A DNA stretch of 5,336 bases from UMGS1696 sp964634795. Lineage in GTDB: Bacteria > Bacillota > Clostridia > Oscillospirales > CAG-272. The stretch covers positions 1-5,336 of the forward strand of contig CAZWLL010000079.1 in the NCBI GenBank assembly GCA_964634795.1. Reading direction: 5' to 3'. This document shows positions 1 to 5,327 of the stretch, piece by piece. The position numbers and the translations under genes were made by a program. The notes beneath the pieces are model-generated. The model did no database searches. It was not told where the DNA came from and worked only from the letters and a program-made list of their open reading frames with translations. Each line of letters begins with the position of its first letter. The stretch's first letter is position 1.

Positions 1-130
1 AAGTGAACGCTCCAAAAGGCGTGCGACCTTGCGACCTTATTTTTTGCGATCTTAGTGGAATAATTAAAATGTTCACACCTTTTGCCGAAAAATGCACACC
101 CTTCGACCTTTCGTTAAAAGGCTTACCGAC
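1..130. other. Left-edge stretch without a supportable gene
   Basis: I see no gene here. A short plus-strand frame runs from a GTG at position 3 to 215, but it has no ribosome binding site and its second half simply translates the terminator hairpin at 140-184, so I do not call it. The stretch has some internal repetition: GCGACCTT occurs twice in tandem near 22-38, and CACACC followed by a CTT/TTT-rich stretch occurs near 74-84 and 95-105. It could be part of a dispersed intergenic repeat or the tail of something beyond the left edge, but nothing in the window decides this. Confidence 0.4.
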
Positions 131-184
131 AAAAATGAAAACAGGCTCTGCGGCACTCGTTTCCGAGCAGCCACAGAGCCTGTT
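131..184 (-). terminator. Strong intrinsic terminator, minus strand
   Basis: The outer arms AACAGGCTCTG (140-150) and CAGAGCCTGTT (174-184) pair perfectly over 11 bp. The stem continues inward, with one bulged base and G-T wobbles, to a CTCG/CGAG stem closed on the minus strand by a GAAA tetraloop. Read on the minus strand, the stem is followed by TTTTCATTTTT (131-141 complement), as expected of a rho-independent terminator. The plus-strand side has no T-tract. It lies second downstream of tRNA-Ser, so it is either a backup terminator for the tRNA transcript or ends a unit I cannot identify. Confidence 0.75.
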
Positions 185-203
185 ATCGTTAAAAAGTATT
201 GAG

Positions 204-227
204 AAAGCCTTGTAAATCAAGGACTTT
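204..227. repeat. Small imperfect inverted repeat between two terminators
   Basis: AAAGCCTTG (204-212) pairs with CAAGG plus CTTT (218-227, one bulged base) around a TAAAT loop, giving nine base pairs. It has no immediate T-run on either strand, so it is not a typical terminator by itself. It sits between the two minus-strand terminators downstream of tRNA-Ser. It could be an RNA processing structure or a DNA-level inverted repeat such as a recombination site; the sequence alone does not say. Confidence 0.4.
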
Positions 228-229
228 GC

Positions 230-281
230 AAAAAGAAAAAGGACACTAATCGTGATACGAATTGTATCAAAATTTGTGTCC
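230..281 (-). terminator. Intrinsic terminator of tRNA-Ser
   Basis: On the minus strand, GGACAC (276-281) pairs with GTGTCC (241-246), and an inner stem TGATAC/GTATCA closes around a five-base loop. The stem is followed directly by TTTTTCTTTTT (230-240 complement). It begins only five bases after the encoded CCA of tRNA-Ser, so it is the natural end of the tRNA transcript. Confidence 0.85.
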
Positions 282-286
282 TGTTC

Positions 287-375
287 TGGCGGAAGCGGTG
301 GGATTCGAACCCACGGACCCTTGCGGATCAACTGATTTCGAGTCAGTCCCGTTATGACCGCTTCGATACGCTTCC
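287..375 (-). tRNA. tRNA-Ser, anticodon CGA
   Basis: Reads UCG serine codons. On the minus strand the full cloverleaf is visible: acceptor GGAAGCG (375-369) with CGCTTCC, discriminator G, and CCA encoded in the DNA (289-287). The anticodon stem ACTGA/TCAGT encloses the loop CTCGAAA, giving anticodon CGA. The long class-II variable arm GATCC-GCAA-GGGTC is diagnostic for serine (or leucine) tRNAs, and the T arm is GTGGG-TTCGAAT-CCCAC. The length is 89 nt including CCA. It has its own promoter (392-420) and terminator (230-281), so it is a single-gene transcription unit. Confidence 0.97.
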
Positions 376-391
376 GTGTTCAACGTTTTGT

Positions 392-420
392 ATTATACCA
401 CAAATACCGATACATTGCAA
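392..420 (-). promoter_or_regulatory. Sigma-A promoter of tRNA-Ser
   Basis: On the minus strand, TTGCAA (420-415, -35, four of six consensus positions) and a perfect TATAAT (397-392, -10) are separated by exactly 17 bp. Transcription should start near 385, leaving a leader of about ten bases before the mature tRNA at 375, as usual for tRNA units. Confidence 0.85.
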
Positions 421-449
421 GACTTTTTGCTAAATTTTTAATCGCAATC

Positions 450-479
450 TTTATGCGTTAACGTGTTTTATGCGATAAT
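450..479 (+). promoter_or_regulatory. Candidate operator: direct repeats upstream of the GH76 promoter
   Basis: TTTATGCGTTAAC (450-462) and TTTATGCGATAAT (467-479) form a direct repeat with a 17-base period that ends eight bases before the -35 box. The first copy also contains the palindrome CGTTAACG (456-463). A close variant, TTCGTGCGTTAAC, lies at 4517-4529 just downstream of the GH127 promoter. Position and repetition suggest a binding site for a sugar-responsive regulator. The regulator is not in the window and its family is unknown. This is inference from sequence similarity only. Confidence 0.4.
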
Positions 480-487
480 GATTCCGA

Positions 488-516
488 TTGACATAAAGAT
501 AACTAAATGATATAAT
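488..516 (+). promoter_or_regulatory. Perfect-consensus sigma-A promoter of the GH76 gene
   Basis: TTGACA (488-493) and TATAAT (511-516) both match consensus exactly with the optimal 17-bp spacer. The start of transcription is expected near 523, giving an untranslated leader of about 22 bases containing the GGAGGG ribosome binding site. A promoter this strong usually needs a repressor to be off, which makes the repeats at 450-479 of interest. Confidence 0.9.
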
Positions 517-533
517 GATAACAACATCTAAAC

Positions 534-539
534 GGAGGG
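534..539 (+). promoter_or_regulatory. Ribosome binding site that fixes the GH76 start
   Basis: GGAGGG lies five bases before the ATG at 545. The in-frame ATG at 515 overlaps the -10 box and lies upstream of the expected transcription start, so it cannot be used from this promoter. The gene therefore starts at 545. Confidence 0.9.
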
Positions 540-544
540 TTCGC

Positions 545-1519
545 ATGGAAAAAAGTGAATTAATTAAGAGAGCTAAAAGCGCAATAGACTCACACAAAAA
601 AATGTATTATAAAAACGGTGAGTACTCGGGAGCGGATTTCTGGGACTTCGCGGAAATTTTCGAAATAACCGAGGACTATTACGAGGTTTCGGGCGACAAG
701 AGTGTATTCGCGGATTTTGAAGAGATGTACGGATTCGTTGTCAGAGCATATACCGATAATTGGAGTTTTAACCCGTTTAACGATGATATAATGTGGCTTG
801 TTATCGCGCTTACCAGAGCGTATATCTATACGGGAGTAAAGAAATATCTCGATATGGCGGTATCAAACTTCAACATGGCATATGACCGCTCAATCAGCGA
901 TGACTTGGGAGGAGGCCTCTTCTGGCGTATCGAACGCAAATGCAAGAATACATGCGTCAACTGTCCCGCAGCTGTTGCGGCACAGTTCATTGCGCAGGCT
1001 ACAGGTGACGACTCCTATTATGATAAAGCCAAAACATGTATTGACTGGGCTGTTAAAATGATGTTTGAACCCGACACGGGTAAAGTGTATGACTGCATTA
1101 ATCTCGACGGAACGGTAAATAAATGGTCTTCTACGTATAATCAAGGCACATTTATCGGTTCGTGTATGATGTATTATGAAAAAAGCGGGGATGAGAAGTA
1201 TAAAACATACGCGTCTAAAGCAGCATCATATGTTATGAATGACATGTATCACGGCGGAATAATGGATAACGAAGAACCCGGTAACGATCTTCCCGGATTC
1301 AAAGGCATCCTTGCTCGATACATCAGACGATATTCCGAGAAAACAAACGAAACGGAATACATCGAATGGCTCAGAAAGAACGCAGACTCATGCTGGAATA
1401 ATCGCAACTCAAACGGAATTATGTGGACTCAGTTAAGTCACAAAACGGAAGAGAAAGACGATTACGATGTGTTTGCCGTTTCAGCCGCAGTATCGGTTGT
1501 TGTTAATGCCGTAGGATAA
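545..1519 (+). CDS. GH76-family glycosidase (alpha-1,6-mannanase type), cytoplasmic
   Basis: The 324-residue protein has the features of glycoside hydrolase family 76, (alpha/alpha)6-barrel enzymes that cleave alpha-1,6-mannose linkages with retention. The family's adjacent catalytic aspartates (nucleophile and acid/base) match D80-D81 in NPFNDDIMWL. Other family-like segments are AYIYTGVKKYL (92-102), GGGLFW (122-127), CPAAVAAQFIAQATGD (140-155), STYNQGTFIG (196-205), GFKGILARYIRRY (251-263) and KNADSCW (278-284). The length fits a single catalytic domain. There is no signal peptide, unlike the usual secreted mannanases, so it probably acts on short imported mannosides. It forms its own transcription unit, with a consensus promoter and terminator, converging on the propeller/GH127 unit. 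The wider (alpha/alpha)6 fold includes GH88/GH105 and epimerases, but the DD motif favours GH76. The exact substrate is unknown. Confidence 0.85.
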   Translation: MEKSELIKRAKSAIDSHKKMYYKNGEYSGADFWDFAEIFEITEDYYEVSGDKSVFADFEEMYGFVVRAYTDNWSFNPFNDDIMWLVIALTRAYIYTGVKKYLDMAVSNFNMAYDRSISDDLGGGLFWRIERKCKNTCVNCPAAVAAQFIAQATGDDSYYDKAKTCIDWAVKMMFEPDTGKVYDCINLDGTVNKWSSTYNQGTFIGSCMMYYEKSGDEKYKTYASKAASYVMNDMYHGGIMDNEEPGNDLPGFKGILARYIRRYSEKTNETEYIEWLRKNADSCWNNRNSNGIMWTQLSHKTEEKDDYDVFAVSAAVSVVVNAVG

Positions 1520-1570
1520 TCTTTATCCGAGCGCATTTTCGCGTAAATACACCATTATGTATACATATTG

Positions 1571-1620
1571 AAAAGGATACCGTGCCGGCGAAAAGTCCTC
1601 GCAGCACGATATCCTTTTTT
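1571..1620. terminator. Bidirectional intrinsic terminator between converging genes
   Basis: AAAAGGATA (1571-1579) pairs with TATCC-TTTT (1610-1618). After one C/A mismatch, CGTGC (1581-1585) pairs with GCACG (1604-1608), with a further GCGA/TCGC inner stem. On the plus strand the stem ends in six T's (1615-1620), terminating the GH76 transcript. On the minus strand the opposite side supplies TTTT (1574-1571 complement), so it can also end the GH127/propeller transcript coming from the right. Confidence 0.85.
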
Positions 1621-1659
1621 AATTAACAACATCGATTTTCGGCAAATGCCGATTAAACG

Positions 1660-2541
1660 TTATTCGAAGTCGTCCTCCGTAAAGTCACGATCGAGATAAC
1701 CCTCTCCGATGTACTCCTCGGAACCTCTCCTGCCGTTGTACCATATATGCCAGCCTTTTCCGTCAAATATAGCTGACGGCTTATAACAGCTGTCGGCATC
1801 CCATGTACCGGCATCAGGCGCAAGCATAGGATTATATTTGCATCGCTTCCATTGAGTACGTCCGTTAGGTGAGAGCGCGGCGCATACACATGCGGTATCG
1901 ATATCTTTATATCCGATATAGAATAACAGATATCCCAGTTTTGTATGAAGCACCTGACAGCCGCCGATACGATTGCGTTCGAATTCGTTGTCGGGATTGT
2001 TTACGAAAAACGGATTAATTTTGTCTTTTACCCAGTGGATGCCGTCGTCACTTTCCGCAAGCGCGAGTACATTGGGTTCATATGTTTCGCCCGCGGAATA
2101 CCACATTCTGTATTTTCCGTTTTCGTAAAGCACACACGGATTCATTACGCTCAGTCCTTCATAATAAAACTCGGGAGTTAATATAGGATCCGCGTATTTT
2201 CTTTCGAAATGAATACCGTCATCGCTTTCAGCATATCCTATAAAGCTGTGTACACGTGCCTGCCCTGTATACCACATGCGGTATTTGCCGTCTATTTTTA
2301 AAACACAGTGGCGGTTAATATTGTCTTCCCATCCTGTAGTCATATCACAATTCAACGTGATAATAGGTTCACCCCAATGTATTCCGTCATCCGAGAACGC
2401 TACTGCAAGAGCCTTTTCACGACGATAAGAGAAATCCATACGGTATTTGTTATTGTCGCGCCATACATAGACATCAAAGAGGGAACCGCTTGACGGACCG
2501 CCGTATATCGGATTCGCTTGATTTTTTTTGAAATAATACAT
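1660..2541 (-). CDS. Five-bladed beta-propeller glycosidase-like protein (GH43/GH32-type fold, family unassigned)
   Basis: The 293-residue protein is built of propeller repeats. An Ala-x-Ser-Asp-Asp-Gly-Ile-His-Trp/Phe signature recurs at about residues 48-56, 104-112 and 162-170, with a degenerate fourth copy, SPNGRTQW (224-231). These alternate with KYRMWYTG/KYRMWYSA strands (87-93, 143-150) and later versions GYLLFYIGY (203-211) and GWHIWYNGRR (263-272). This pattern is typical of the arabinanase/levansucrase/invertase superfamily (GH43, GH32, GH62, GH130 and relatives). Possible acidic catalytic residues are D23, E72/D73 and E129, assigned only by position. I cannot place it in one family, so no substrate is claimed. 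There is no signal peptide. The start at 2541 is supported by AGGGGAG (2555-2549), seven bases upstream. It follows the GH127 gene on the same strand after 130 bp with no clear terminator or promoter between, so the two are probably co-transcribed. Confidence 0.8.
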   Translation of the reverse strand: MYYFKKNQANPIYGGPSSGSLFDVYVWRDNNKYRMDFSYRREKALAVAFSDDGIHWGEPIITLNCDMTTGWEDNINRHCVLKIDGKYRMWYTGQARVHSFIGYAESDDGIHFERKYADPILTPEFYYEGLSVMNPCVLYENGKYRMWYSAGETYEPNVLALAESDDGIHWVKDKINPFFVNNPDNEFERNRIGGCQVLHTKLGYLLFYIGYKDIDTACVCAALSPNGRTQWKRCKYNPMLAPDAGTWDADSCYKPSAIFDGKGWHIWYNGRRGSEEYIGEGYLDRDFTEDDFE

Positions 2542-2671
2542 AGTATATCTCCCCTGAAAGTATATGTAAACGATATATGTTTTATGATGTTAAGTTCGGT
2601 TTGATTTTTCTCTTAATGAAGTATTTTTTTCTGTTGGGCAGTAAGAATGGAGACTGACATATAATCCGAAT
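2542..2671 (-). other. 130-bp intergenic gap inside the GH127/propeller unit
   Basis: Apart from the ribosome binding site AGGGGAG at 2555-2549, I see no convincing terminator for the GH127 gene and no promoter with both boxes for the propeller gene. A TATACT at 2563-2558 (minus strand) is too close to the ribosome binding site to be a useful -10. The stretch is AT-rich with A-runs. TTTATGATGTTAAG (2581-2594) loosely resembles the putative operator seen at 450 and 4517, but with an inserted base. Confidence 0.4.
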
Positions 2672-4480
2672 TTATACTCTGTACGGAATCCATACAAGCA
2701 TGTTGGTTTCTTCACGATTTGCAAATGCGTGATACGGTATAAAGTGTATATCGGTTTCCGTGAATTTTTCGGGGATTGTCAAAGGAGCGTAAATCTGAAG
2801 ACCGGCATCCATAGCGGCAGTGCTGTTGTGACGTCTGAATCCGTGAGATATTACATCGGGAATGCCTGTTTCGGGGATTGATGTATCCAAACGGAACGCG
2901 GGATTTGAAGCATCGACAAACAAGCTGTGTACGTCGTTGTCGTTATCAACGCCTTCTGCACAATAAATTACGGGACCGCGTCTGAGTGCTGCTTTTCCGG
3001 CATTTTTATAAATACCGACGTGTGACGCAAGAAATTCAGGTTCGATATTCAGATTAACGGTGATTTCGCCCTGTTCGAATTTCGCATATCCGTTTTCGAT
3101 GACATAAGGCTTGTCGGCAGTGAAATTCTTGCACCAGCCGGGGATTCTTACGTAAACAGGGCAGTTTGCCTTAACATGAATCTCGCCGGATACGGGATAA
3201 TCCGTAACCTGAGATACTTCAATGTCACCGTTTTTATAGGAGCTTGTTCCGAATTGGTTTACCCAAACCGCGCCGTTGTCTTCGGCATAAAAATATTGTC
3301 CTACCGATGAAAGCACACGGTTGATATTGCAGGGACAGCATGAGCATCCGAATACCTTCTGACGTCTTGTAATAGGATAACGTCCGCCGTATTTTTTATA
3401 ATTGTCGAGGTGAATTTCAAGGGGATTTTCGTAGAAGAAAGCATCGCCTGACAGTGATAATCCAGACAGCATTCCGTTATAAAGCTCGAGTTCTATTACA
3501 TCTGTATATTTAGCGTCATGATGCATAAGGAACATTCTGTGAGCAAAGAAAATCATCGCAATCGATGCGCATGTTTCGGCATATGCTTTATCATTAGAAA
3601 GGTCATAAGGAATTGTAAACGCTTCACCTGCATTTGTCGAGCCGAGTCCGCCTGTAACATACATTTTGCGGTATGCCATATCCTCAAACAATGTTTGGCA
3701 TGCCTTATCCAGGGATTCGTCATTCTTCTCGCGTGCCATATCAGCCATTCCGGCGTAAATATATCCTGCACGTACAGAGTGACCGACTGCCGATGTCTGC
3801 TCTCTGAGAGGTTTATGGCTCTGGAATATTTCGGTACTCAGCGCTTCTTCTCCGTTTCCTCTTGTGTCAATAAAGTATGAAGCTAAATTCAGATAATCTT
3901 CGTCACCTGTTGCGTGCCAGAGTTTTACTAAAGCAAGCTCGATTTCTTCATGACCCGGAGTTTTGAATTTTGGCTTCGGTTCGGCAGTTCCGTCCATAAA
4001 TACCGCTTTAATATACTTAGCGTATTTTTCCATTATATGCAAGAATCTTGTATCACCTGTCGCATCGTGATATGCTACAGCGGCTTCTATTAAGTGACCG
4101 GCGCAGTATAATTCATGACAATCGCGATTTGTAAAACGATTTTCAGGTTCGACTACAGTGTAATATATATTGAAATAACCGTCAGGATGCTGGTTCTTTT
4201 CAATCTCATCGATAATCGATTCGATCTTCGCACGCATTTCGGGATTATCCTCACGTGACAGCTGATACGATGCGCCTTCAATCCACTTTGCTACATCAGA
4301 GTCCCAGAAAATGTGGGGACGATTCGGCATACCCTCTTTCCAGTCGCATTTGAACGCCGCGATTCGACCTGTCTCGTCAAATCGGTCATATACGGCTTTA
4401 AGAGTAACATCACGGTTTAAGTCTTCTTTTTGTTTCCAAAAACCGTCAATAAGGGTTACATTACGGTAATTAGCTTCCAT
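2672..4480 (-). CDS. GH127 (DUF1680) beta-L-arabinofuranosidase-type enzyme, cytoplasmic
   Basis: The 602-residue protein matches glycoside hydrolase family 127, Zn-dependent enzymes that release beta-L-arabinofuranose using a cysteine nucleophile. The key residues are visible: acid/base E286 (STNAGEAFTIPYDL), metal ligands E302 and C304 (AETC), and the CSCC cluster C379-C382 with nucleophile C381. From memory of Bifidobacterium HypBA1 (E322, E338, C340, C417, C418; also H270 and E366), the spacings agree exactly: E286-E302 is 16, E302-C381 is 79, and H234 and E330 fall in register. The (alpha/alpha)6 catalytic domain spans about 1-400, followed by beta-sandwich sequence. It is somewhat shorter than HypBA1 and has no signal peptide. 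The start at 4480 has GGAGG five bases upstream; an ATG at 4507 lies before that site and is rejected. Related families GH137, GH142 and GH146 make the exact linkage uncertain, but the GH127-type chemistry is well supported. Confidence 0.92.
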   Translation of the reverse strand: MEANYRNVTLIDGFWKQKEDLNRDVTLKAVYDRFDETGRIAAFKCDWKEGMPNRPHIFWDSDVAKWIEGASYQLSREDNPEMRAKIESIIDEIEKNQHPDGYFNIYYTVVEPENRFTNRDCHELYCAGHLIEAAVAYHDATGDTRFLHIMEKYAKYIKAVFMDGTAEPKPKFKTPGHEEIELALVKLWHATGDEDYLNLASYFIDTRGNGEEALSTEIFQSHKPLREQTSAVGHSVRAGYIYAGMADMAREKNDESLDKACQTLFEDMAYRKMYVTGGLGSTNAGEAFTIPYDLSNDKAYAETCASIAMIFFAHRMFLMHHDAKYTDVIELELYNGMLSGLSLSGDAFFYENPLEIHLDNYKKYGGRYPITRRQKVFGCSCCPCNINRVLSSVGQYFYAEDNGAVWVNQFGTSSYKNGDIEVSQVTDYPVSGEIHVKANCPVYVRIPGWCKNFTADKPYVIENGYAKFEQGEITVNLNIEPEFLASHVGIYKNAGKAALRRGPVIYCAEGVDNDNDVHSLFVDASNPAFRLDTSIPETGIPDVISHGFRRHNSTAAMDAGLQIYAPLTIPEKFTETDIHFIPYHAFANREETNMLVWIPYRV

Positions 4481-4485
4481 AAAAT

Positions 4486-4490
4486 CCTCC
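4486..4490 (-). promoter_or_regulatory. Ribosome binding site that fixes the GH127 start
   Basis: GGAGG on the minus strand lies five bases before the ATG at 4480. The alternative in-frame ATG at 4507 would place this site inside the gene and has no comparable site of its own, so translation should start at 4480. Confidence 0.88.
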
Positions 4491-4516
4491 GTTTTTAATT
4501 GATTCATGTTAATAAA

Positions 4517-4529
4517 TTCGTGCGTTAAC
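4517..4529 (-). promoter_or_regulatory. Candidate operator in the GH127 leader
   Basis: The plus-strand sequence TTCGTGCGTTAAC matches TTTATGCGTTAAC at 450-462 in 11 of 13 positions. Here it lies about 4-16 bases downstream of the predicted transcription start, where a bound protein would block elongation or initiation. Together with the copies upstream of the GH76 promoter it may define a shared regulator. This is inference and rests on one pair of similar sites. Confidence 0.35.
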
Positions 4530-4539
4530 TGCTATGTTA

Positions 4540-4568
4540 AGTATAACAATTCGTCAAAGAAAATTCAA
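4540..4568 (-). promoter_or_regulatory. Sigma-A promoter of the GH127/propeller unit
   Basis: On the minus strand, TTGAAT (4568-4563, four of six) and TATACT (4545-4540, five of six) are separated by 17 bp. Transcription should start near 4533, giving a leader of about 53 bases. It lies between the terminator of the upstream DUF1080 gene and the GH127 start, making these separate transcription units. Confidence 0.7.
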
Positions 4569-4630
4569 GAGTAAAAATGATTTATTTTTCATATACCAAA
4601 ATTGATTTGCCGAATGTAAGATTTAATATG

Positions 4631-4670
4631 AAAAATCCTTAGTGTGTCAGTACAGCACACCAAGGATTTT
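4631..4670 (-). terminator. Intrinsic terminator of the DUF1080 gene
   Basis: AAAATCCTT (4632-4640) pairs with AAGGATTTT (4662-4670). The stem continues through one G-T wobble into GTGTG/CACAC, about 15 bp in all, with a nine-base loop. Read on the minus strand the stem ends in TTTTT followed by CATATT. It begins about 60 bases after the DUF1080 stop codon and before the GH127 promoter, so it ends the upstream unit. The A/T symmetry would also allow weaker termination on the plus strand, where no gene reads into it. Confidence 0.8.
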
Positions 4671-4732
4671 CAGTGTTATACGGCTTTGCCGTTATTAAAG
4701 TTTTAAATCGGAAAAATATTAAAAGTATGATT

Positions 4733-5311
4733 TTAATACTTTTCGATATAAATGTTGCGGAAGGATACGGGATCACCGTGGTCCTGCAGCATAAGAGGAC
4801 CGATTGCAACAGGGTGGTCTGTGATTCCACCGGGAGTCGAATGATGAAGGATGATATTGTTCTGAATCATTAAACCGTTCTGAATAATTGTTGCACGTGC
4901 TGCTTCAACCATTTCACCCTTATCATTATATCTTGCGGCACGGAAATATATATCATAAGTTTGCCATTCAAGGGGGGCGAGGGAAGCGTTAACAAGCGGT
5001 GCATATTTCTGATATATACCGCCGCAGTCGTCGTTATGAGGCTCTGCGATACCGTATGAATCGAGAACCTGCAGCTCATAGCAGCCTTGAATATAAACGC
5101 CGCTGTTGCCCTTGCTTTGACCTTTTGCCCACGGCATATCGGGTTCACGCCATTCGACATGAATATGCGCATCGCCGAATTCAAGCTTTGAGCGAATGTT
5201 GCCGGATACAACAGTCATTATACCGTCTTCTACCTTCCAGGTAGCGGGACTGCCGTCAAGGGACGTAAAGCTGTCTGTGTTAGTGCCGTCGAAAAGAATA
5301 AATTTTTCCAT
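4733..5311 (-). CDS. DUF1080 / 3-keto-disaccharide hydrolase-type protein, cytoplasmic
   Basis: The 192-residue protein is a single jelly-roll domain of the DUF1080 (PF06439) type. Characterised relatives cleave 3-keto-glycosides made by a sugar dehydrogenase. Recognisable family segments, in order, are ATWKVEDGIMTV (23-34), GNSGVYIQGCYELQVLDS (68-85), CGGIYQKYAPL (96-106), EWQTYDIYF (115-123), an NG turn (145-146), GPLMLQDHG (171-179) and the C-terminal FRNIYIEKY (184-192). The domain looks complete. Most DUF1080 proteins I know of carry a signal or lipoprotein peptide, but this one starts directly with the domain, so it is predicted to be cytoplasmic. The start at 5311 is preceded eight bases away by AAGAAAGG, a moderate ribosome binding site. 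Its usual partners (Gfo/Idh/MocA oxidoreductase, sugar isomerase) are not in the window and could lie to the right. Enzymatic activity is inferred from the family. Confidence 0.87.
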   Translation of the reverse strand: MEKFILFDGTNTDSFTSLDGSPATWKVEDGIMTVVSGNIRSKLEFGDAHIHVEWREPDMPWAKGQSKGNSGVYIQGCYELQVLDSYGIAEPHNDDCGGIYQKYAPLVNASLAPLEWQTYDIYFRAARYNDKGEMVEAARATIIQNGLMIQNNIILHHSTPGGITDHPVAIGPLMLQDHGDPVSFRNIYIEKY

Positions 5312-5319
5312 CTTGTTTG

Positions 5320-5327
5320 CCTTTCTT
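5320..5327 (-). promoter_or_regulatory. Ribosome binding site of the DUF1080 gene
   Basis: AAGAAAGG on the minus strand lies eight bases before the ATG at 5311. It is weaker than the GGAGG sites of the other genes but correctly spaced. A TATAAA at the very edge (5336-5331) could be a -10 box, but the matching -35 position would be outside the window, so promoter or operon status cannot be decided. Confidence 0.6.

Noticed and set aside
3..215. A 70-residue plus-strand frame starting at GTG
   Set aside because: It has no ribosome binding site, runs through the terminator hairpin at 140-184 and the inverted repeat at 204-227, and shows no recognisable domain.
285..338. Plus-strand translation across the tRNA giving a GGSGGIRTHGPLRIN peptide
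   Set aside because: This is the well-known false peptide obtained by translating the antisense of a tRNA-Ser gene.
515..544. Upstream ATG at 515 as the GH76 start
   Set aside because: It overlaps the -10 box and lies upstream of the predicted transcription start; the ATG at 545 has GGAGGG five bases upstream.
1639..1652. Inverted repeat TCGGCA-AA-TGCCGA just after the propeller gene
   Set aside because: Short, with no following T-tract in either direction; the bidirectional terminator 20-80 bases further on is sufficient.
3518..3880. A 120-residue plus-strand frame opposite the GH127 gene
   Set aside because: Antisense shadow of a well-supported gene; cysteine-rich, without family features or a ribosome binding site.
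4481..4507. Upstream ATG at 4507 as the GH127 start
   Set aside because: The GGAGG site at 4486-4490 serves the ATG at 4480, and the added residues do not resemble the family's N-terminus.
4680..4692. Small hairpin ACGGC-TTT-GCCGT after the DUF1080 gene
   Set aside because: Five base pairs with a three-base loop and no T-run next to it on the minus strand; too weak to call a terminator.
4721..4743. Inverted repeat AAAAGTAT/ATACTTTT overlapping the DUF1080 stop codon
   Set aside because: Only eight AT-rich pairs with no T-tract context; the real terminator is at 4631-4670. Likely chance.
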